Of a DNA stretch of 64,000 bases, positions 18,227-27,381 are shown piece by piece (the stretch's first letter is position 1; the number at the start of each line of letters is the position of its first letter). Source of the DNA: CAIWHR01 sp963779805 (GTDB lineage: Bacteria > Pseudomonadota > Gammaproteobacteria > Burkholderiales > Casimicrobiaceae); contig CAVZZN010000008.1 of NCBI GenBank assembly GCA_963779805.1, forward strand, positions 1-64,000, read 5' to 3'. Position numbers and translations under genes: made by a program. Below the pieces are notes generated by a model, which did no database searches, was not told the DNA's origin, and saw only the letters and a list, made by a program, of their open reading frames with translations.

Positions 18227-20338
18227 ATGCCGCTCGATCGTCCCGACTCGGCGCCGAACGCCGCGCAGCGCGTCGTCCACGCCGCCTGCCCCCACGACTG
18301 CCCGGACACGTGCGCGATGCTCGTCACGGTCGAGCACGGACGCGCCGTGTCGATCCGCGGCAACCCCGAGCATCCGCCCACGCAGGGCGTCCTGTGCACG
18401 AAGGTTGCACGCTATCTCGATCGCACCTACTCGAAGGAGCGCGTGCTCCATCCGATGCGCCGCATCGGGCGCAAGGGCGAAGGCCGATTCGAGCGCATCG
18501 GCTGGGACGAGGCGCTCGACGAAATCGCGCGCCGCTTCGGCGAGATCGCGGCCTCGTCCGACGGTCCCGCAGGCGATCCTGCCCTACAGCTATGCCGGCA
18601 CCATGGGCCTGCTGCAGACGGGCTCGATGGATCGGCGCTTCTTCCATCGCCTCGGCGCCTCGCTGCTCGATCGCACCATCTGCGCCACCGCGGGCAAGGT
18701 CGGCTGGGGCGCGCACATCGGCGCATCGATGGGCATGGATGTCGAGGGCTATCGCGACAGCCGCCTGATCCTGATCTGGGGCTGCAACGCGATCACGTCC
18801 AACCTGCACTTCTGGACCCGCGCCCAGGAAGCGAAGCGGCGCGGCGCGAAGCTCGTCGCCATCGATCCCTACCGCACCGCGACGGCCGAGAAATGCGACC
18901 GGCATCTCGCGCCCCTGCCGGGCACCGATGCCGCGCTCGCGCTCGGCATGATGCACGTGCTGATCCGCGACGGCCTCGTCGATCGCGACTACGTCGAGCG
19001 CTACACCTGGGCTACGAGCAGCTCGCCGAGCGGGCAGGCGCATTCACGCCCGAGCGGGTCGCCTCCATCTGCGGCCTTGCCGCGAACGACGTCGTCGAGC
19101 TCGCGCGCCTGTACGGCACGGTGAAGCCCGCTGCGATCCGCCTCAACTACGGCCTGCAGCGCCATGCCGGCGGCGGCAACGCGGTGCGCGCGATCGCGTG
19201 CCTGCCGGCGCTGGTGGGCGCGTGGCGCGATCCCGCGGGCGGCGCGCTGCTCTCGTCGTCGGGCGCGTATCCGATCGACAGCGCGGCACTGGAGCGCCCG
19301 GATCTCATTCGCGGCCGGCCGCGCACGATCAACATGGTGCCGATCGGCGATGCGCTGTGCGATCTCACCGACCCGCCGGTGCGCGCCATCTACGTCTACA
19401 ACTCGAATCCGGTCGCGGTCGCGCCCGATTCGGCGAAGGTGGCCGCCGGCTTCGCGCGCGAGGATCTCTTCTGCGTGGTGCACGAGATCTTCCGGACGGA
19501 CACCGCCGACTACGCGGACATCCTGCTGCCCGCCACCACGCAGCTCGAGCAGCGCGACATCCACAGCTCGTACGGCCACCTCTGCGTCCAGACGAACACG
19601 CCGGCGATCGAGCCGCTCGGCGAGGCGAAGCCCAACACGGAGGTGTTCCGGCAGCTCGCGCAGCGCATGGGCTTCACGGAGCCGTGCTTCCGCGACACGG
19701 ACGAGGACCTCGTGCGGCAGGCGTTCGACTTCGGGCACGCGCGCATGCGCGGCGTCGATCACGACACGCTGTGGTCGCAGGGCTGGCAGCGGCTCGCGTT
19801 GCCCGAGGTGCACGCGCCGTTTGCGCAGGGCAACTTCCCGACGCCGTCCGGCAAGTGCGAGCTCGCATCCAGCCGCCTCGCGGCGCTGGGCCAGGATCCG
19901 TTGCCGGACTTCGTTGCGCCGCGCGAGTCGGTGCAGAGCAATCCCGCGCTCGCCGCGCGCTATCCGCTGGCGTTCATCTCGCCGCCTGCGCGCAACTTCC
20001 TCAACAGCTCCTTCGCCAACCTGCCGGCGTTCGTGGCCGAGGAGAAGCAGCCCTGGCTCGACCTCCATCCGCAGGATGCCGCAGCGCGCGGGATCGCGTC
20101 GGGCGATCGCGTGCGCATCCACAACGACCGCGGCAGCTTCACCGCGACGGCGCGCGTGGGCGAGCGGGTGCGCCCGGGCGTGGTGGTGACGCCGTCGATC
20201 TGGTGGAAGAAGCTCGCGCCGGACGGCGCCAATGCGAACGCGGTGACGAGCCAGGCGCTCGCCGACCTCGGCGGTGGCGCGACCTTCTACGACTGCCTGG
20301 TGGAAGTGACGCGCGTCGATGCACGCCCGAGGCGATGA
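18227..20338 (+). CDS. Molybdopterin oxidoreductase, DMSO reductase family (frameshifted)
   Basis: A molybdenum enzyme with bis-MGD and an N-terminal [4Fe-4S] cluster. After ATG 18227 comes HAACPHDCPDTCAMLVTVEH, the cluster-binding Cys motif, and PEHPPTQGVLCTKVARYLD, with the fourth Cys. MGD-binding blocks follow: LPYSYAGTMGLLQTGSMDRR, LILIWGCNAITSNLHFWTRA, IYVYNSNPVAVAPDSAKVAA and, at the C-terminal molydopterin-binding domain, DRVRIHNDRGSFTATARVGE. About 700 residues. Frame breaks near 18570 and 19012. No Tat signal is seen, so it is probably cytoplasmic. Substrate is unknown; the closest pattern is of formate dehydrogenase-like/assimilatory oxidoreductases lacking known partner subunits nearby. 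Confidence 0.88.
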   Translation: MPLDRPDSAPNAAQRVVHAACPHDCPDTCAMLVTVEHGRAVSIRGNPEHPPTQGVLCTKVARYLDRTYSKERVLHPMRRIGRKGEGRFERIGWDEALDEIARRFGEIAASSDGPAGDPALQLCRHHGPAADGLDGSALLPSPRRLAARSHHLRHRGQGRLGRAHRRIDGHGCRGLSRQPPDPDLGLQRDHVQPALLDPRPGSEAARREARRHRSLPHRDGREMRPASRAPAGHRCRARARHDARADPRRPRRSRLRRALHLGYEQLAERAGAFTPERVASICGLAANDVVELARLYGTVKPAAIRLNYGLQRHAGGGNAVRAIACLPALVGAWRDPAGGALLSSSGAYPIDSAALERPDLIRGRPRTINMVPIGDALCDLTDPPVRAIYVYNSNPVAVAPDSAKVAAGFAREDLFCVVHEIFRTDTADYADILLPATTQLEQRDIHSSYGHLCVQTNTPAIEPLGEAKPNTEVFRQLAQRMGFTEPCFRDTDEDLVRQAFDFGHARMRGVDHDTLWSQGWQRLALPEVHAPFAQGNFPTPSGKCELASSRLAALGQDPLPDFVAPRESVQSNPALAARYPLAFISPPARNFLNSSFANLPAFVAEEKQPWLDLHPQDAAARGIASGDRVRIHNDRGSFTATARVGERVRPGVVVTPSIWWKKLAPDGANANAVTSQALADLGGGATFYDCLVEVTRVDARPRR

Positions 20339-20348
20339 TCGTACCGCG

Positions 20349-20924
20349 TTACAGCTTGCGCACGAGACCGACCATCACGCCGAAGATCTCGAGCGCGCCT
20401 TCGGGACGGATGACCGGATAGGCCTTGTTCTCGGGCACCAGGATGAAGCGCCCGCGCTCGAGGTCGAGTCGCTTCAGCGTGAACTGACCATCGACGATGG
20501 CCACCACGATGTCGCCGCGCTTGGCCACCGTGGTCTTCTCGACGACGACGAGATCGCCCTCGAGAATGCCCGCATCCATCATCGAATCGCCGCGCACGCG
20601 GATGAGCACCGTCTGCGACGGGCGCTCGATCAGGTAGTCGTCGATCGTGAGCGCGTCGGCGTGGCCGTCCTCGACGGGATTGGGCAGCCCGGCCTGCACC
20701 GGCGACTCGGCGACCGGCCGCGCAAAGAAGCGCGCGGTCGGCGCGAGCCGGCGGTCCGGCGTGGTGTCGAGATAGCCGGCGAGCTTCAGCCGCGCGACCA
20801 TGGCGGCGACCGACGACTTCGACTTCAGCCCGAGCAGCTGGCCGATGGACGAGTACGACGGCAGCGCGCGGTGCTTGGCGTAATAATCCTGCAGCAGCGC
20901 AAGGTAAGAACGATCGTTCGACAT
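20349..20924 (-). CDS. LexA-like self-cleaving repressor (S24 family)
   Basis: A 191-residue LexA-type regulator. The N-terminal winged helix-turn-helix reads LPSYSSIGQLLGLKSKSSVA (about 20-40). The cleavage site is ESPVQAGLPNP (Ala-Gly), the catalytic Ser is in VRGDSMMDAGILEGD, and the Lys is in GQFTLKRLDLE. All self-cleavage elements are present, so it should respond to RecA filaments. The DNA-binding domain differs from E. coli LexA, so its operator should differ too. Two GAAC-N4-GTTC palindromes sit over its promoter and first codons. It is divergent from a DNA-repair-type nuclease gene. Intact. Confidence 0.9.
   Translation of the reverse strand: MSNDRSYLALLQDYYAKHRALPSYSSIGQLLGLKSKSSVAAMVARLKLAGYLDTTPDRRLAPTARFFARPVAESPVQAGLPNPVEDGHADALTIDDYLIERPSQTVLIRVRGDSMMDAGILEGDLVVVEKTTVAKRGDIVVAIVDGQFTLKRLDLERGRFILVPENKAYPVIRPEGALEIFGVMVGLVRKL
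20908..20919. promoter_or_regulatory. Candidate repressor operator O2
   Basis: GAACGATCGTTC is a perfect 12-bp palindrome of form GAAC-N4-GTTC, located inside codons 2-6 of the LexA-like gene. Its centre is 31 bp (about three helical turns) from the centre of the palindrome at 20938-20951. That phasing suits two dimers binding the same DNA face. Confidence 0.5.
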
Positions 20925-20930
20925 GGCGTT

Positions 20931-20959
20931 ACAATAGCGAACGGCCGTTCGTCGGTCAA
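20931..20959 (-). promoter_or_regulatory. Sigma-70 promoter of the LexA-like gene
   Basis: Read on the minus strand: TTGACC (20959-20954), a 17-bp spacer and TATTGT (20936-20931). The spacer contains the palindrome CGAACGGCCGTTCG. The -10 ends only 6 bases before the ATG at 20924, so transcription would start at or near the A of the start codon, predicting a leaderless mRNA. Confidence 0.55.
20938..20951. promoter_or_regulatory. Candidate repressor operator O1
   Basis: CGAACGGCCGTTCG is a perfect 14-bp palindrome lying between the -35 and -10 of the minus-strand promoter and about 27 bp upstream of the divergent nuclease ATG at 20978. It has the GAAC-N4-GTTC form of Gram-positive type LexA boxes. 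Binding here would block both genes. Confidence 0.55.
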
Positions 20960-20977
20960 GTGCCACCCGTCTCCCGC

Positions 20978-22442
20978 ATGATCGCCCCCGCCCTCGCCTT
21001 CGTCGACCTCGAGACCACCGGCATGACTCGCCGCGCGCGATGCCATCACCGAGATCGGCATCGTGCGCGTGGATGGCGCCGGGCCGGATCTCGCGCACGC
21101 GAACGTCACCGAATGGAGCACGCTGGTCGATCCCGGGCAGCCCATCCCGCCCGCGATCCAGGCGCTCACCGGCATCACCGATGCGATGGTGCGCGACGCG
21201 CCCTCGTTCGCGCAGGTGGCCGACACGGTGTCGAGCCTGCTCGCGGACGCGGTCGTGCTCGCGCACAACGCGCGCTTCGACTACGGCTTCCTGAAGCACG
21301 CGTTCGCGCGCATCGGACAGCCCTTCAGCGCGCGCGTGCTGTGCACGGTGAAGCTCTCGCGCCGGCTCTACCCCGAGGCGCAGGGCCACGGCCTCGATGC
21401 CCTGATCGCGCGCCACGGCCTGCCCGGTTGCGATCGCCATCGCGCGCTGGGCGATGCACGCGCGCTGTGGGCCTTCGTGCAGACGCTCTATCGCGAGCTG
21501 CCGGCAAGCGAGATCGAGCTCGCCGCCAGGCGCATCCTGCGCACGCCGAGCCTCCCCGCGCACCTGCCGCCGGATGCCCTCGACGCGCTGCCCGAAGCGC
21601 CCGGCGTGTATCTGTTCTACGGCCTCAACGCGCTGCCGCTCTACATCGGCAAGAGCCGCAACCTGCGCGAGCGCGTGGCGGCGCACTTCTCGTCGGATTA
21701 CCGCTGCGCGACCGATCTGCGACTCTCGGCGGAGGTGCAACGCATCGAGCACGAGCAAACCGCGGGCGAGATCGGCGCGCTGCTGCGCGAATCCGCGCTG
21801 GTGAAGGCGATGCTGCCCGCGCACAATCACGCGCTGCGGCGCAAGGCTGCGGCCGGCGTGCTGGAGCTGCCCGCGTTGCCGGGCGCGCCGCGCTACGTGC
21901 CTGCAGCCGCGTTGACGGCACGCGAGCTCGCCGGTCGCTACGGGCCTTTCACCTCGCGCCAGCAGGCGCGCGCCACGCTGCAGGCGGCCGCGCGCGAGCA
22001 TCGCCTTTGCTGGAACGCGCTCGGGCTCGAACGCCGCGCGGGACCGTGCTTTGCCCGCCAGGTGGCGCGCTGCGCCGGCGCGTGCGTCGGTGCCGAGAGC
22101 GCGGAGGCGCATCACGCCCGCGTCGCCGAGGCGCTCGCGCCGTGGCGCGTGCCGGCGTGGCCGTTTCCCGGGCCGGCGGTCCTCTACGAGCAGGCCGAAT
22201 TCGGGGAGCGCACCGACGCGCACGTGCTGCAGGACTGGTGCTGGCTCGGCACCGCGCGCGACGAAGGCGAGCTCGGCGCCTTGCTCGAAGCGCCGCCACG
22301 CGCGGAATTCGATGTCGATGTCGCGCGCCTGCTCATGAAGACGCTCGAGCGCAAGGGCGTGAATGTCGTCGCCGTCCCGACGCGCGAGGGCGAGCCGTGG
22401 CAAGCTAGCGGCCTCGTCCCGTCCCGCAGGTTCCCCTCATGA
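20978..22442 (+). CDS. DnaQ-like exonuclease fused to a UvrC-type GIY-YIG nuclease
   Basis: A two-nuclease fusion of about 487 residues. The N-terminal DEDDh 3'-5' exonuclease has FVDLETTG, VLAHNARFDYGFL and HRALGDARALW. The GIY-YIG domain has PGVYLFYGLNALPLYIGKSR followed by NLRERVAAHF. The remainder resembles the UvrC N-terminal region/Cho (ALTARELAGRYGPFTSRQQA, RAGPCFARQVARCAGACVG). Proteins of this layout are annotated as DNA polymerase III epsilon/UvrC-like repair proteins. One frameshift lies near 21035, just after the first exonuclease motif. It is divergent from the LexA-like gene and probably damage-inducible. It overlaps the next gene by 4 bases. Confidence 0.9.
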
Positions 22443-22876
22443 GCACCGTCGCGCCGTGGCTTGCGTTTGCACTGGGTTCCGCATTTTTCGCCGGCCTGAC
22501 CGCCATCCTGGGCAAGCTCGGCGTCGCCGGGCTCAACTCGAATCTGGCGACCCTGATTCGCACGGTGGTCATCTTCTTCGTGACGGCGGGCATCGTGTCG
22601 TTGCGGGGCGAATGGGCGATGCCGAAGGACGTGGCGATGAGGCCGATGACGTTCCTCGTGCTGTCCGGCGTCGCCACCGGGGCGTCGTGGCTGTGCTACT
22701 ACCGCGCCCTGCAGCTCGCTCCCGCATCGCTCGTCGCTCCGATCGACAAGCTGAGCGTCGCGTTCGCGATCGTGCTGGGGATCACCGTGCTGGGCGAGCC
22801 GTTGACGTGGCGGGTTGCGGTGGGCGGGCTGCTGATCGTGGCCGGAGCGCTGGTGATTGCCACCGGCCAGGCCTGA
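22439..22876 (+). CDS. Single-EamA-domain membrane transporter
   Basis: A 145-residue membrane protein with five hydrophobic segments, equal to one EamA (DMT superfamily) repeat: FALGSAFFAGLTAILGKLGV, VLSGVATGASWLCYYRALQL, APASLVAPIDKLSVAFAIVL and LGEPLTWRVAVGGLLIVAGA. Full DMT exporters have ten helices, so it should work as a homodimer or pair. Start ATG 22439 overlaps the upstream nuclease gene. The substrate is unknown. Confidence 0.9.
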   Translation: MSTVAPWLAFALGSAFFAGLTAILGKLGVAGLNSNLATLIRTVVIFFVTAGIVSLRGEWAMPKDVAMRPMTFLVLSGVATGASWLCYYRALQLAPASLVAPIDKLSVAFAIVLGITVLGEPLTWRVAVGGLLIVAGALVIATGQA

Positions 22877-22900
22877 GCACGCCTACGATCGTGCGTGCGT

Positions 22901-23548
22901 CTAACGGCCGCCGCGATGACCGGTGCGTCCGCCCGGCGGCAAGGGGCGTGCGCCGGGGGCGCCAACGTATCGCACCGAGGGGACGGTCTGTCCGACCGGA
23001 GCCAGAGGGACGCTGCCGAACTGGTACGGCGTGGGATGCACGCGGCCGTCGAACCGATGGCGACGATGCACCGGCGCGATCCGCGTCACGACGGTGCTCG
23101 TGGGATAGACGGCGGGATAGTACGAGGCGCCCCACCACGCTCCGCAGCCGTACCAGGAAGGATCGCAGGTCGAAGCCGGCTCGGGTTCCGGCATGGGGGC
23201 GTATTGCTCGGGCGCGGCCATGGTGACGTTGATGACGGGCGCCACCACCACCGGTGGCGGTGGGTAGACGGGCGGGGGCGCCTGCAGCTCGGACTCGAGC
23301 TGGCGCACGCGTTCGGAAAGCGCCTCGACCTGCTGCCGATACAGCGCGTCGGTACGCGGATCGCTGACCGGCCGTGGAGCCTCGCGGACCACCTTGGTCA
23401 CCCGCACGCCCTCGGGCGGCTTCAGGTTGCTGACGTTGACCTTGCCCGCCTCGTCGGTCCACGTGTAGATGTCCGCACGCGCCGCGGCGGAAAGACCGAG
23501 AACGCAGGCGGCGACGAAAAGCGCGGTGCGGATCGAGGTTGCAGCCAT
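22901..23548 (-). CDS. Exported DUF4124 protein, Pro-rich
   Basis: A 215-residue exported protein. A signal peptide (TALFVAACVLGLSAAARA) is followed directly by ADIYTWTDEAGKVNVSNLKP, the DUF4124 motif. Residues 70-90 form a short coiled coil (LYRQQVEALSERVRQLESEL), then a Pro-rich stretch. The C-terminal half is rich in Tyr, Pro, Arg and His (DPSWYGCGAWWGASYYPAVY). Probably periplasmic or envelope-associated; function unknown. It is convergent with the EamA gene. Confidence 0.8.
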   Translation of the reverse strand: MAATSIRTALFVAACVLGLSAAARADIYTWTDEAGKVNVSNLKPPEGVRVTKVVREAPRPVSDPRTDALYRQQVEALSERVRQLESELQAPPPVYPPPPVVVAPVINVTMAAPEQYAPMPEPEPASTCDPSWYGCGAWWGASYYPAVYPTSTVVTRIAPVHRRHRFDGRVHPTPYQFGSVPLAPVGQTVPSVRYVGAPGARPLPPGGRTGHRGGR

Positions 23549-23781
23549 GGCAAACAGTGATGCGCTCCTTCCATTCTAGGCCGCTGCAAGTGCGGTTGGA
23601 AGCGCGCCGACACGTCCTGTTCATAGGATGGCGCAAGCGCGCCGGAGTTTCATCCGGCCACCGCTTGCGCAGCGGCCGCCGGCTGCATGGACGAAGGCAA
23701 GCGGTTGCGTAGGCGGTTGATAACTGTCAAGCGCGCGCCGGGCTGATCACCTAACATGGTCTTCGAGCCGGGCGATGTGCC

Positions 23782-24921
23782 ATGACTGCCGCCAACGCTG
23801 CGCAGGTGAATTTCAGCGCCAGTACGACCGATGGCACAGGGCCTTTCGTCGCGCGCGTGGCGGGGGCATGGACGCTCTCCGGGATCGGCGCAGCAGAGCG
23901 GCAGCTGCGCACGCTCTCGTGGCCCGTCCGGCGCGAGGTCGTGCTCGATGCCTCGGCCGTAACCGCGCTCGACACGTCCGGCGCGTGGATGCTGTATCGG
24001 ATCGGCCGCGAGCTCGAAGCCAGCGGATGCACGGTCCGCCGGCAGGGCATGCGGCCCGAATTCGACGCGCTGCTCGAGCTCATCGCGGCGCGTGAGATCG
24101 GCACCGCGGCAGCGGCCGCGCCTCCACCCGGCTGGCTCGCGCGATTGGGCGCACGCGCATGGGCCGCATGGCTGGGCCTGCTCGGGTATCTCGCGTTCGT
24201 GGGCGAGTCGTCGCTCGTCCTGCTGCGCTGCCTCGTGCAGCCGCGGCGCCTGCGCTGGCGCGTGATCCTGCACAACGTGCAGCGGGCCGGCATCGACGCC
24301 CTGCCGATCACCGGGTTCCTGTCGTTCCTGATGGGCCTCGTCATCGCCTACCAGGGCGCGGACCAGCTCCAGCGCCTGGGGGCCAACATCTTCGTCGTGG
24401 ACCTCGTCGCGCTCGCGATGCTGCGCGAGCTCTCGCCGCTGCTCACGGCGATCATCGTCGCGGGTCGGTCCGGCTCCGCCTACACGGCGCAGATCGGCAC
24501 CATGAAGGTGACCGAGGAGATCGACGCGCTGCGCACCATCGGTGTCGCGCCGCAGGAGCAGCTCGTGCTGCCGAAGCTGGTGGCGCTCGTCATCGCGCTG
24601 CCGCTGCTGACCGTCTACACCGACATCACCGGCGTGCTCGGCGGCATGGTGATGGCGCGAAGCAAGCTCGACATCACCTTCGCGATGTTCCTCGATCGCC
24701 TCGACGAAGCCATCGCGATCTCCTCGTACTGGACCGGCATCGCCAAGGCCCCGGTGTTCGCGATGATCATCGCGCTCGTCGGCTGCTACCGCGGCTTTCA
24801 CGTGACCGGCAGCGCGGAGAGCGTGGGCGAGCAGACGACGATGAGCGTGGTGCAGGCGATCTTCCTCGTGATCGCCACCGACGCGCTCTTCTCGATCGTC
24901 TTCCTCTGGCTGGATCTGTGA
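23782..24921 (+). CDS. mlaE: MlaE-type ABC permease with N-terminal STAS domain
   Basis: An inner-membrane permease of the MCE/Mla phospholipid transport family. Residues 1-115 are a STAS-like domain (WTLSGIGAAERQLRTLSW, VVLDASAVTALDTSGAWMLY), which in E. coli is the separate MlaB. Residues 135-375 are MlaE: LPITGFLSFLMGLVIAYQGA, LSPLLTAIIVAGRSGSAYTA, TMKVTEEIDALRTIGVAPQE and a C-terminal membrane pair. The stop overlaps the ATPase ATG by one base, so the two are coupled. The permease-ATPase-MCE-lipoprotein order is a complete transporter module. Confidence 0.92.
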   Translation: MTAANAAQVNFSASTTDGTGPFVARVAGAWTLSGIGAAERQLRTLSWPVRREVVLDASAVTALDTSGAWMLYRIGRELEASGCTVRRQGMRPEFDALLELIAAREIGTAAAAAPPPGWLARLGARAWAAWLGLLGYLAFVGESSLVLLRCLVQPRRLRWRVILHNVQRAGIDALPITGFLSFLMGLVIAYQGADQLQRLGANIFVVDLVALAMLRELSPLLTAIIVAGRSGSAYTAQIGTMKVTEEIDALRTIGVAPQEQLVLPKLVALVIALPLLTVYTDITGVLGGMVMARSKLDITFAMFLDRLDEAIAISSYWTGIAKAPVFAMIIALVGCYRGFHVTGSAESVGEQTTMSVVQAIFLVIATDALFSIVFLWLDL

Positions 24922-25721
24922 TGGACGCGTCGTCGCCGCGCCCGGCGGGCGAAGCGGTCATCGAGGTCCGCGACCTCAACACGCGTTTCGGGCCTGCCGT
25001 CGTCCACGAGAACGTGAGCCTGAGCGTGCGGCCGGGCGAGGTGTTCGCGCTGGTGGGCGGCAGCGGCACGGGCAAGTCGACGCTGCTGCGCGAGATCATC
25101 CTGCTGCAGGCACCGGCTTCCGGGTCCATCCGCGTGTTCGGCCAGGAAGTCGTGGGCCTCACCGACGAAGACGCGCTGCCGCTTCGTCGCCGGTGGGGCG
25201 TGATGTTCGAGCGCGGCGCGCTTTTCAGCGCCCTCACCGTCGCCGAGAACGTCGGGATGGTGCTGCACGAGCACACGGGACTCGGCGAGCACCTGATCCG
25301 CGAGCTTTCCGCGGTCAAGGTCGCGCTTACGGGCTTGCCGCCCGATGCCGGCGGCAAGTACCCGAGCGAGCTCTCCGGCGGCATGCGCAAGCGCGCATCG
25401 CTCGCGCGGGCGCTCGCGCTCGATCCCGAGCTGCTGTTCCTCGACGAGCCGACCGCGGGCCTCGATCCGCTCTCTGCCACCGGCATCGACGAGCTCGTGC
25501 GCAGCCTGCGCGACAGCCTCGGTCTCACGATCATGATGGTGACGCACGATCTCGATCTCATGTGGCGCGCGGCGGACCGGGTTGCGGTGCTCGGGCGCAA
25601 CCGCATCGTCGGCGTCGGCACGATGGACGAGCTCGCACGATCCGACGAGCCGCTCGTGCGGCAGTACTTCTACGGCCCGCGCGGGCGCGCGGCGCAGGAG
25701 CAGGCATGGAAACAAAGGTGA
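24921..25721 (+). CDS. mlaF: MlaF-type ABC transporter ATPase
   Basis: The cytoplasmic ATPase driving the MCE lipid transporter. All ABC motifs are present: Walker A VGGSGTGKSTLL, signature LSGGMRKRASLARALALDPE, Walker B LLFLDEPTAGLDP and the switch His in MVTHDLD. The Mla-type Q-loop neighbourhood reads RRRWGVMFERGALFSALTVA. It is intact at 266 residues, starts at the last base of the permease stop codon, and its end overlaps the MCE gene by 16 bases. Confidence 0.95.
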   Translation: MDASSPRPAGEAVIEVRDLNTRFGPAVVHENVSLSVRPGEVFALVGGSGTGKSTLLREIILLQAPASGSIRVFGQEVVGLTDEDALPLRRRWGVMFERGALFSALTVAENVGMVLHEHTGLGEHLIRELSAVKVALTGLPPDAGGKYPSELSGGMRKRASLARALALDPELLFLDEPTAGLDPLSATGIDELVRSLRDSLGLTIMMVTHDLDLMWRAADRVAVLGRNRIVGVGTMDELARSDEPLVRQYFYGPRGRAAQEQAWKQR

Positions 25722-26633
25722 ACCTGGTTGCGGTCGGCGTGTTCGTGATCGTGCTCACGGTTGCAGCGATCGCAAGCGTGCTCTACCTCTCCAGCACGAA
25801 GTTCCACGCCAAGACGTACGACACGTACCTCACCTACATGTCGGAATCGGTGGCGGGCCTCAACCTCAACTCGCCGGTGCGCTACCGGGGCGTCGATGTC
25901 GGCAGGGTGCGCGGGATCGCCCTTGCGCCGGGCAACGTCGAGCAGGTGCAGGTCACGCTCGAGATCGAGCGCGGAACGCCGGTCAAGCAGGACACGGTGG
26001 CCCAGTTGCAGAGCCAGGGCCTGACCGGGATCGCGTTCATCGACCTCACGGCGGGGCGGCGCGACTCGCCGACGCTCCAGGCGAAGCCGGGCGAGGAGTA
26101 TCCCGTGATCCCGTCGGGACCCTCGCTCATGGCCCGCCTCGAATCGTCGGTGCCCGCGCTGCTCACGGATCTCGCGCGCGTGGGCGACAACGTCAATGCC
26201 ACGCTCGACGAGGAGAACCGGCGCGCCCTCAAGCAGACCCTCGCGGACATGCAGACTCCTCGCCCACACGCTTGCCGCGCGCGCGAAGACGATCGATGCG
26301 GGACTCGCCGAGGCCGCAACGACGATGCGCAACACGGCGCGCGCAACGGGCGAGTTGCCCCAGCTCGCGCAACGTGTCCAGCGCAGCGCAGATGCCTTCG
26401 ACCGCATGACCACGCAACTCGGCAGCGTGGGAACGAGCGCGTCGGATGCGCTCGCGGCCACCCGCACCGACATCCGGCAGTTCACCACGGAGACGCTGCC
26501 CGAAGTGCGCGAGCTCGTGGCCGAGCTGCGGGCCGCGACGGCGACGCTGCAACGCGCCGTCGAGAACGTGGAGCGCAATCCGGGGCTGCTGCTCGCGCCT
26601 GCGCCGCGGCCGAAGCCCGGCCCCGGCGAGTGA
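25706..26633 (+). CDS. mlaD: MlaD/MCE-family substrate-binding protein (one frameshift)
   Basis: A periplasmic, N-terminally anchored MCE protein that ferries lipid between permease and outer membrane. ATG 25706 gives METKVNLVAVGVFVIVLTVA (anchor helix), then the MCE domain: YMSESVAGLNLNSPVRYRGV, GVDVGRVRGIAL and VAQLQSQGLTGIAFIDL. A frame break near 26255 separates it from a long helical C-terminus (TMRNTARATGELPQLAQRVQ, LPEVRELVAELRAATATLQR). About 305 residues, as for PqiB/MlaD-like single-MCE proteins with a coiled-coil tail. Confidence 0.92.
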
Positions 26634-26669
26634 CGCCGACGGCCGTTCGAGGCGAAAGACTCACCGACG

Positions 26670-27347
26670 ATGCCGATCCTCTCTTCCATCCGCAAGCTCG
26701 CGCGCGTGCTGCTCCCGCCTCGGCGTGCGTGCACGCGCCTCGTCCTGTCGCTCCTCGTGGGCGGCTGCGCGGCGTTCCAGCCCGCGCCGGAAGACGCCCC
26801 TGCCCTTCACGTGCTCGACGCGAAGCCGGTCGTCGCCGCGGCGACGGAAAACAGCGATCTCGTGCTGGAAGTGAGCGCCCCGAAAGCGTGGCCGGGCTTC
26901 GATACGTCCCGCATCGCGTACGTGCGCCAAGCGCACGTCCTCGATTACTACGCCAGGAACCGCTGGGCGGACGCGCCGGCGCGCATGCTCGCGCCGCTGC
27001 TCGTGCGCGCGCTCGAGCAGACCGGAAGCTTCCGCGCCGTCGTGCAGCCTCCGGCCGCCGTCGGCATCGACCTGCGGCTCGTGACGGAGCTCGCCCGATT
27101 GCAGCAGGACTTCACCGCGAAGCCGAGCCGGGTCGAGCTCGCGCTGCACGTCCAGCTGCTCGATGTGCGCGGCAGGCGGGTCCTCGCGACGCGTACGTTC
27201 GAGGCGACCGAGAACGCGTCGAGCGAGGACGCGTATGGAGGCGTGACCGCGGCCAACATCGCGCTCGCCCGCGTGCTCGGGCAGGTCGCAGCGTTCTGCG
27301 TCGCGGAAGGCGGTCGGGTGCATCCGCCCGCGCCGGGATCGCGATAG
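26670..27347 (+). CDS. ABC-type transport auxiliary lipoprotein (PqiC/YmbA-like)
   Basis: An outer-membrane-type lipoprotein of the MCE module. The signal ends in a lipobox LLVGGC, with Cys at about residue 33. The mature part follows the auxiliary-component family: VLEVSAPKAWPGFDTSRIAY, VRQAHVLDYYARNRWADAPA, MLAPLLVRALEQTGSFRAVV and LRLVTELARLQQDFTAKPSR. It is intact at 225 residues and starts 36 bases after the MCE gene, completing permease-ATPase-MCE-lipoprotein. Confidence 0.9.
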   Translation: MPILSSIRKLARVLLPPRRACTRLVLSLLVGGCAAFQPAPEDAPALHVLDAKPVVAAATENSDLVLEVSAPKAWPGFDTSRIAYVRQAHVLDYYARNRWADAPARMLAPLLVRALEQTGSFRAVVQPPAAVGIDLRLVTELARLQQDFTAKPSRVELALHVQLLDVRGRRVLATRTFEATENASSEDAYGGVTAANIALARVLGQVAAFCVAEGGRVHPPAPGSR

Positions 27348-27381
27348 CGCGGCGTGCAAGCAGCACCCGGCGCCGAAGCCC

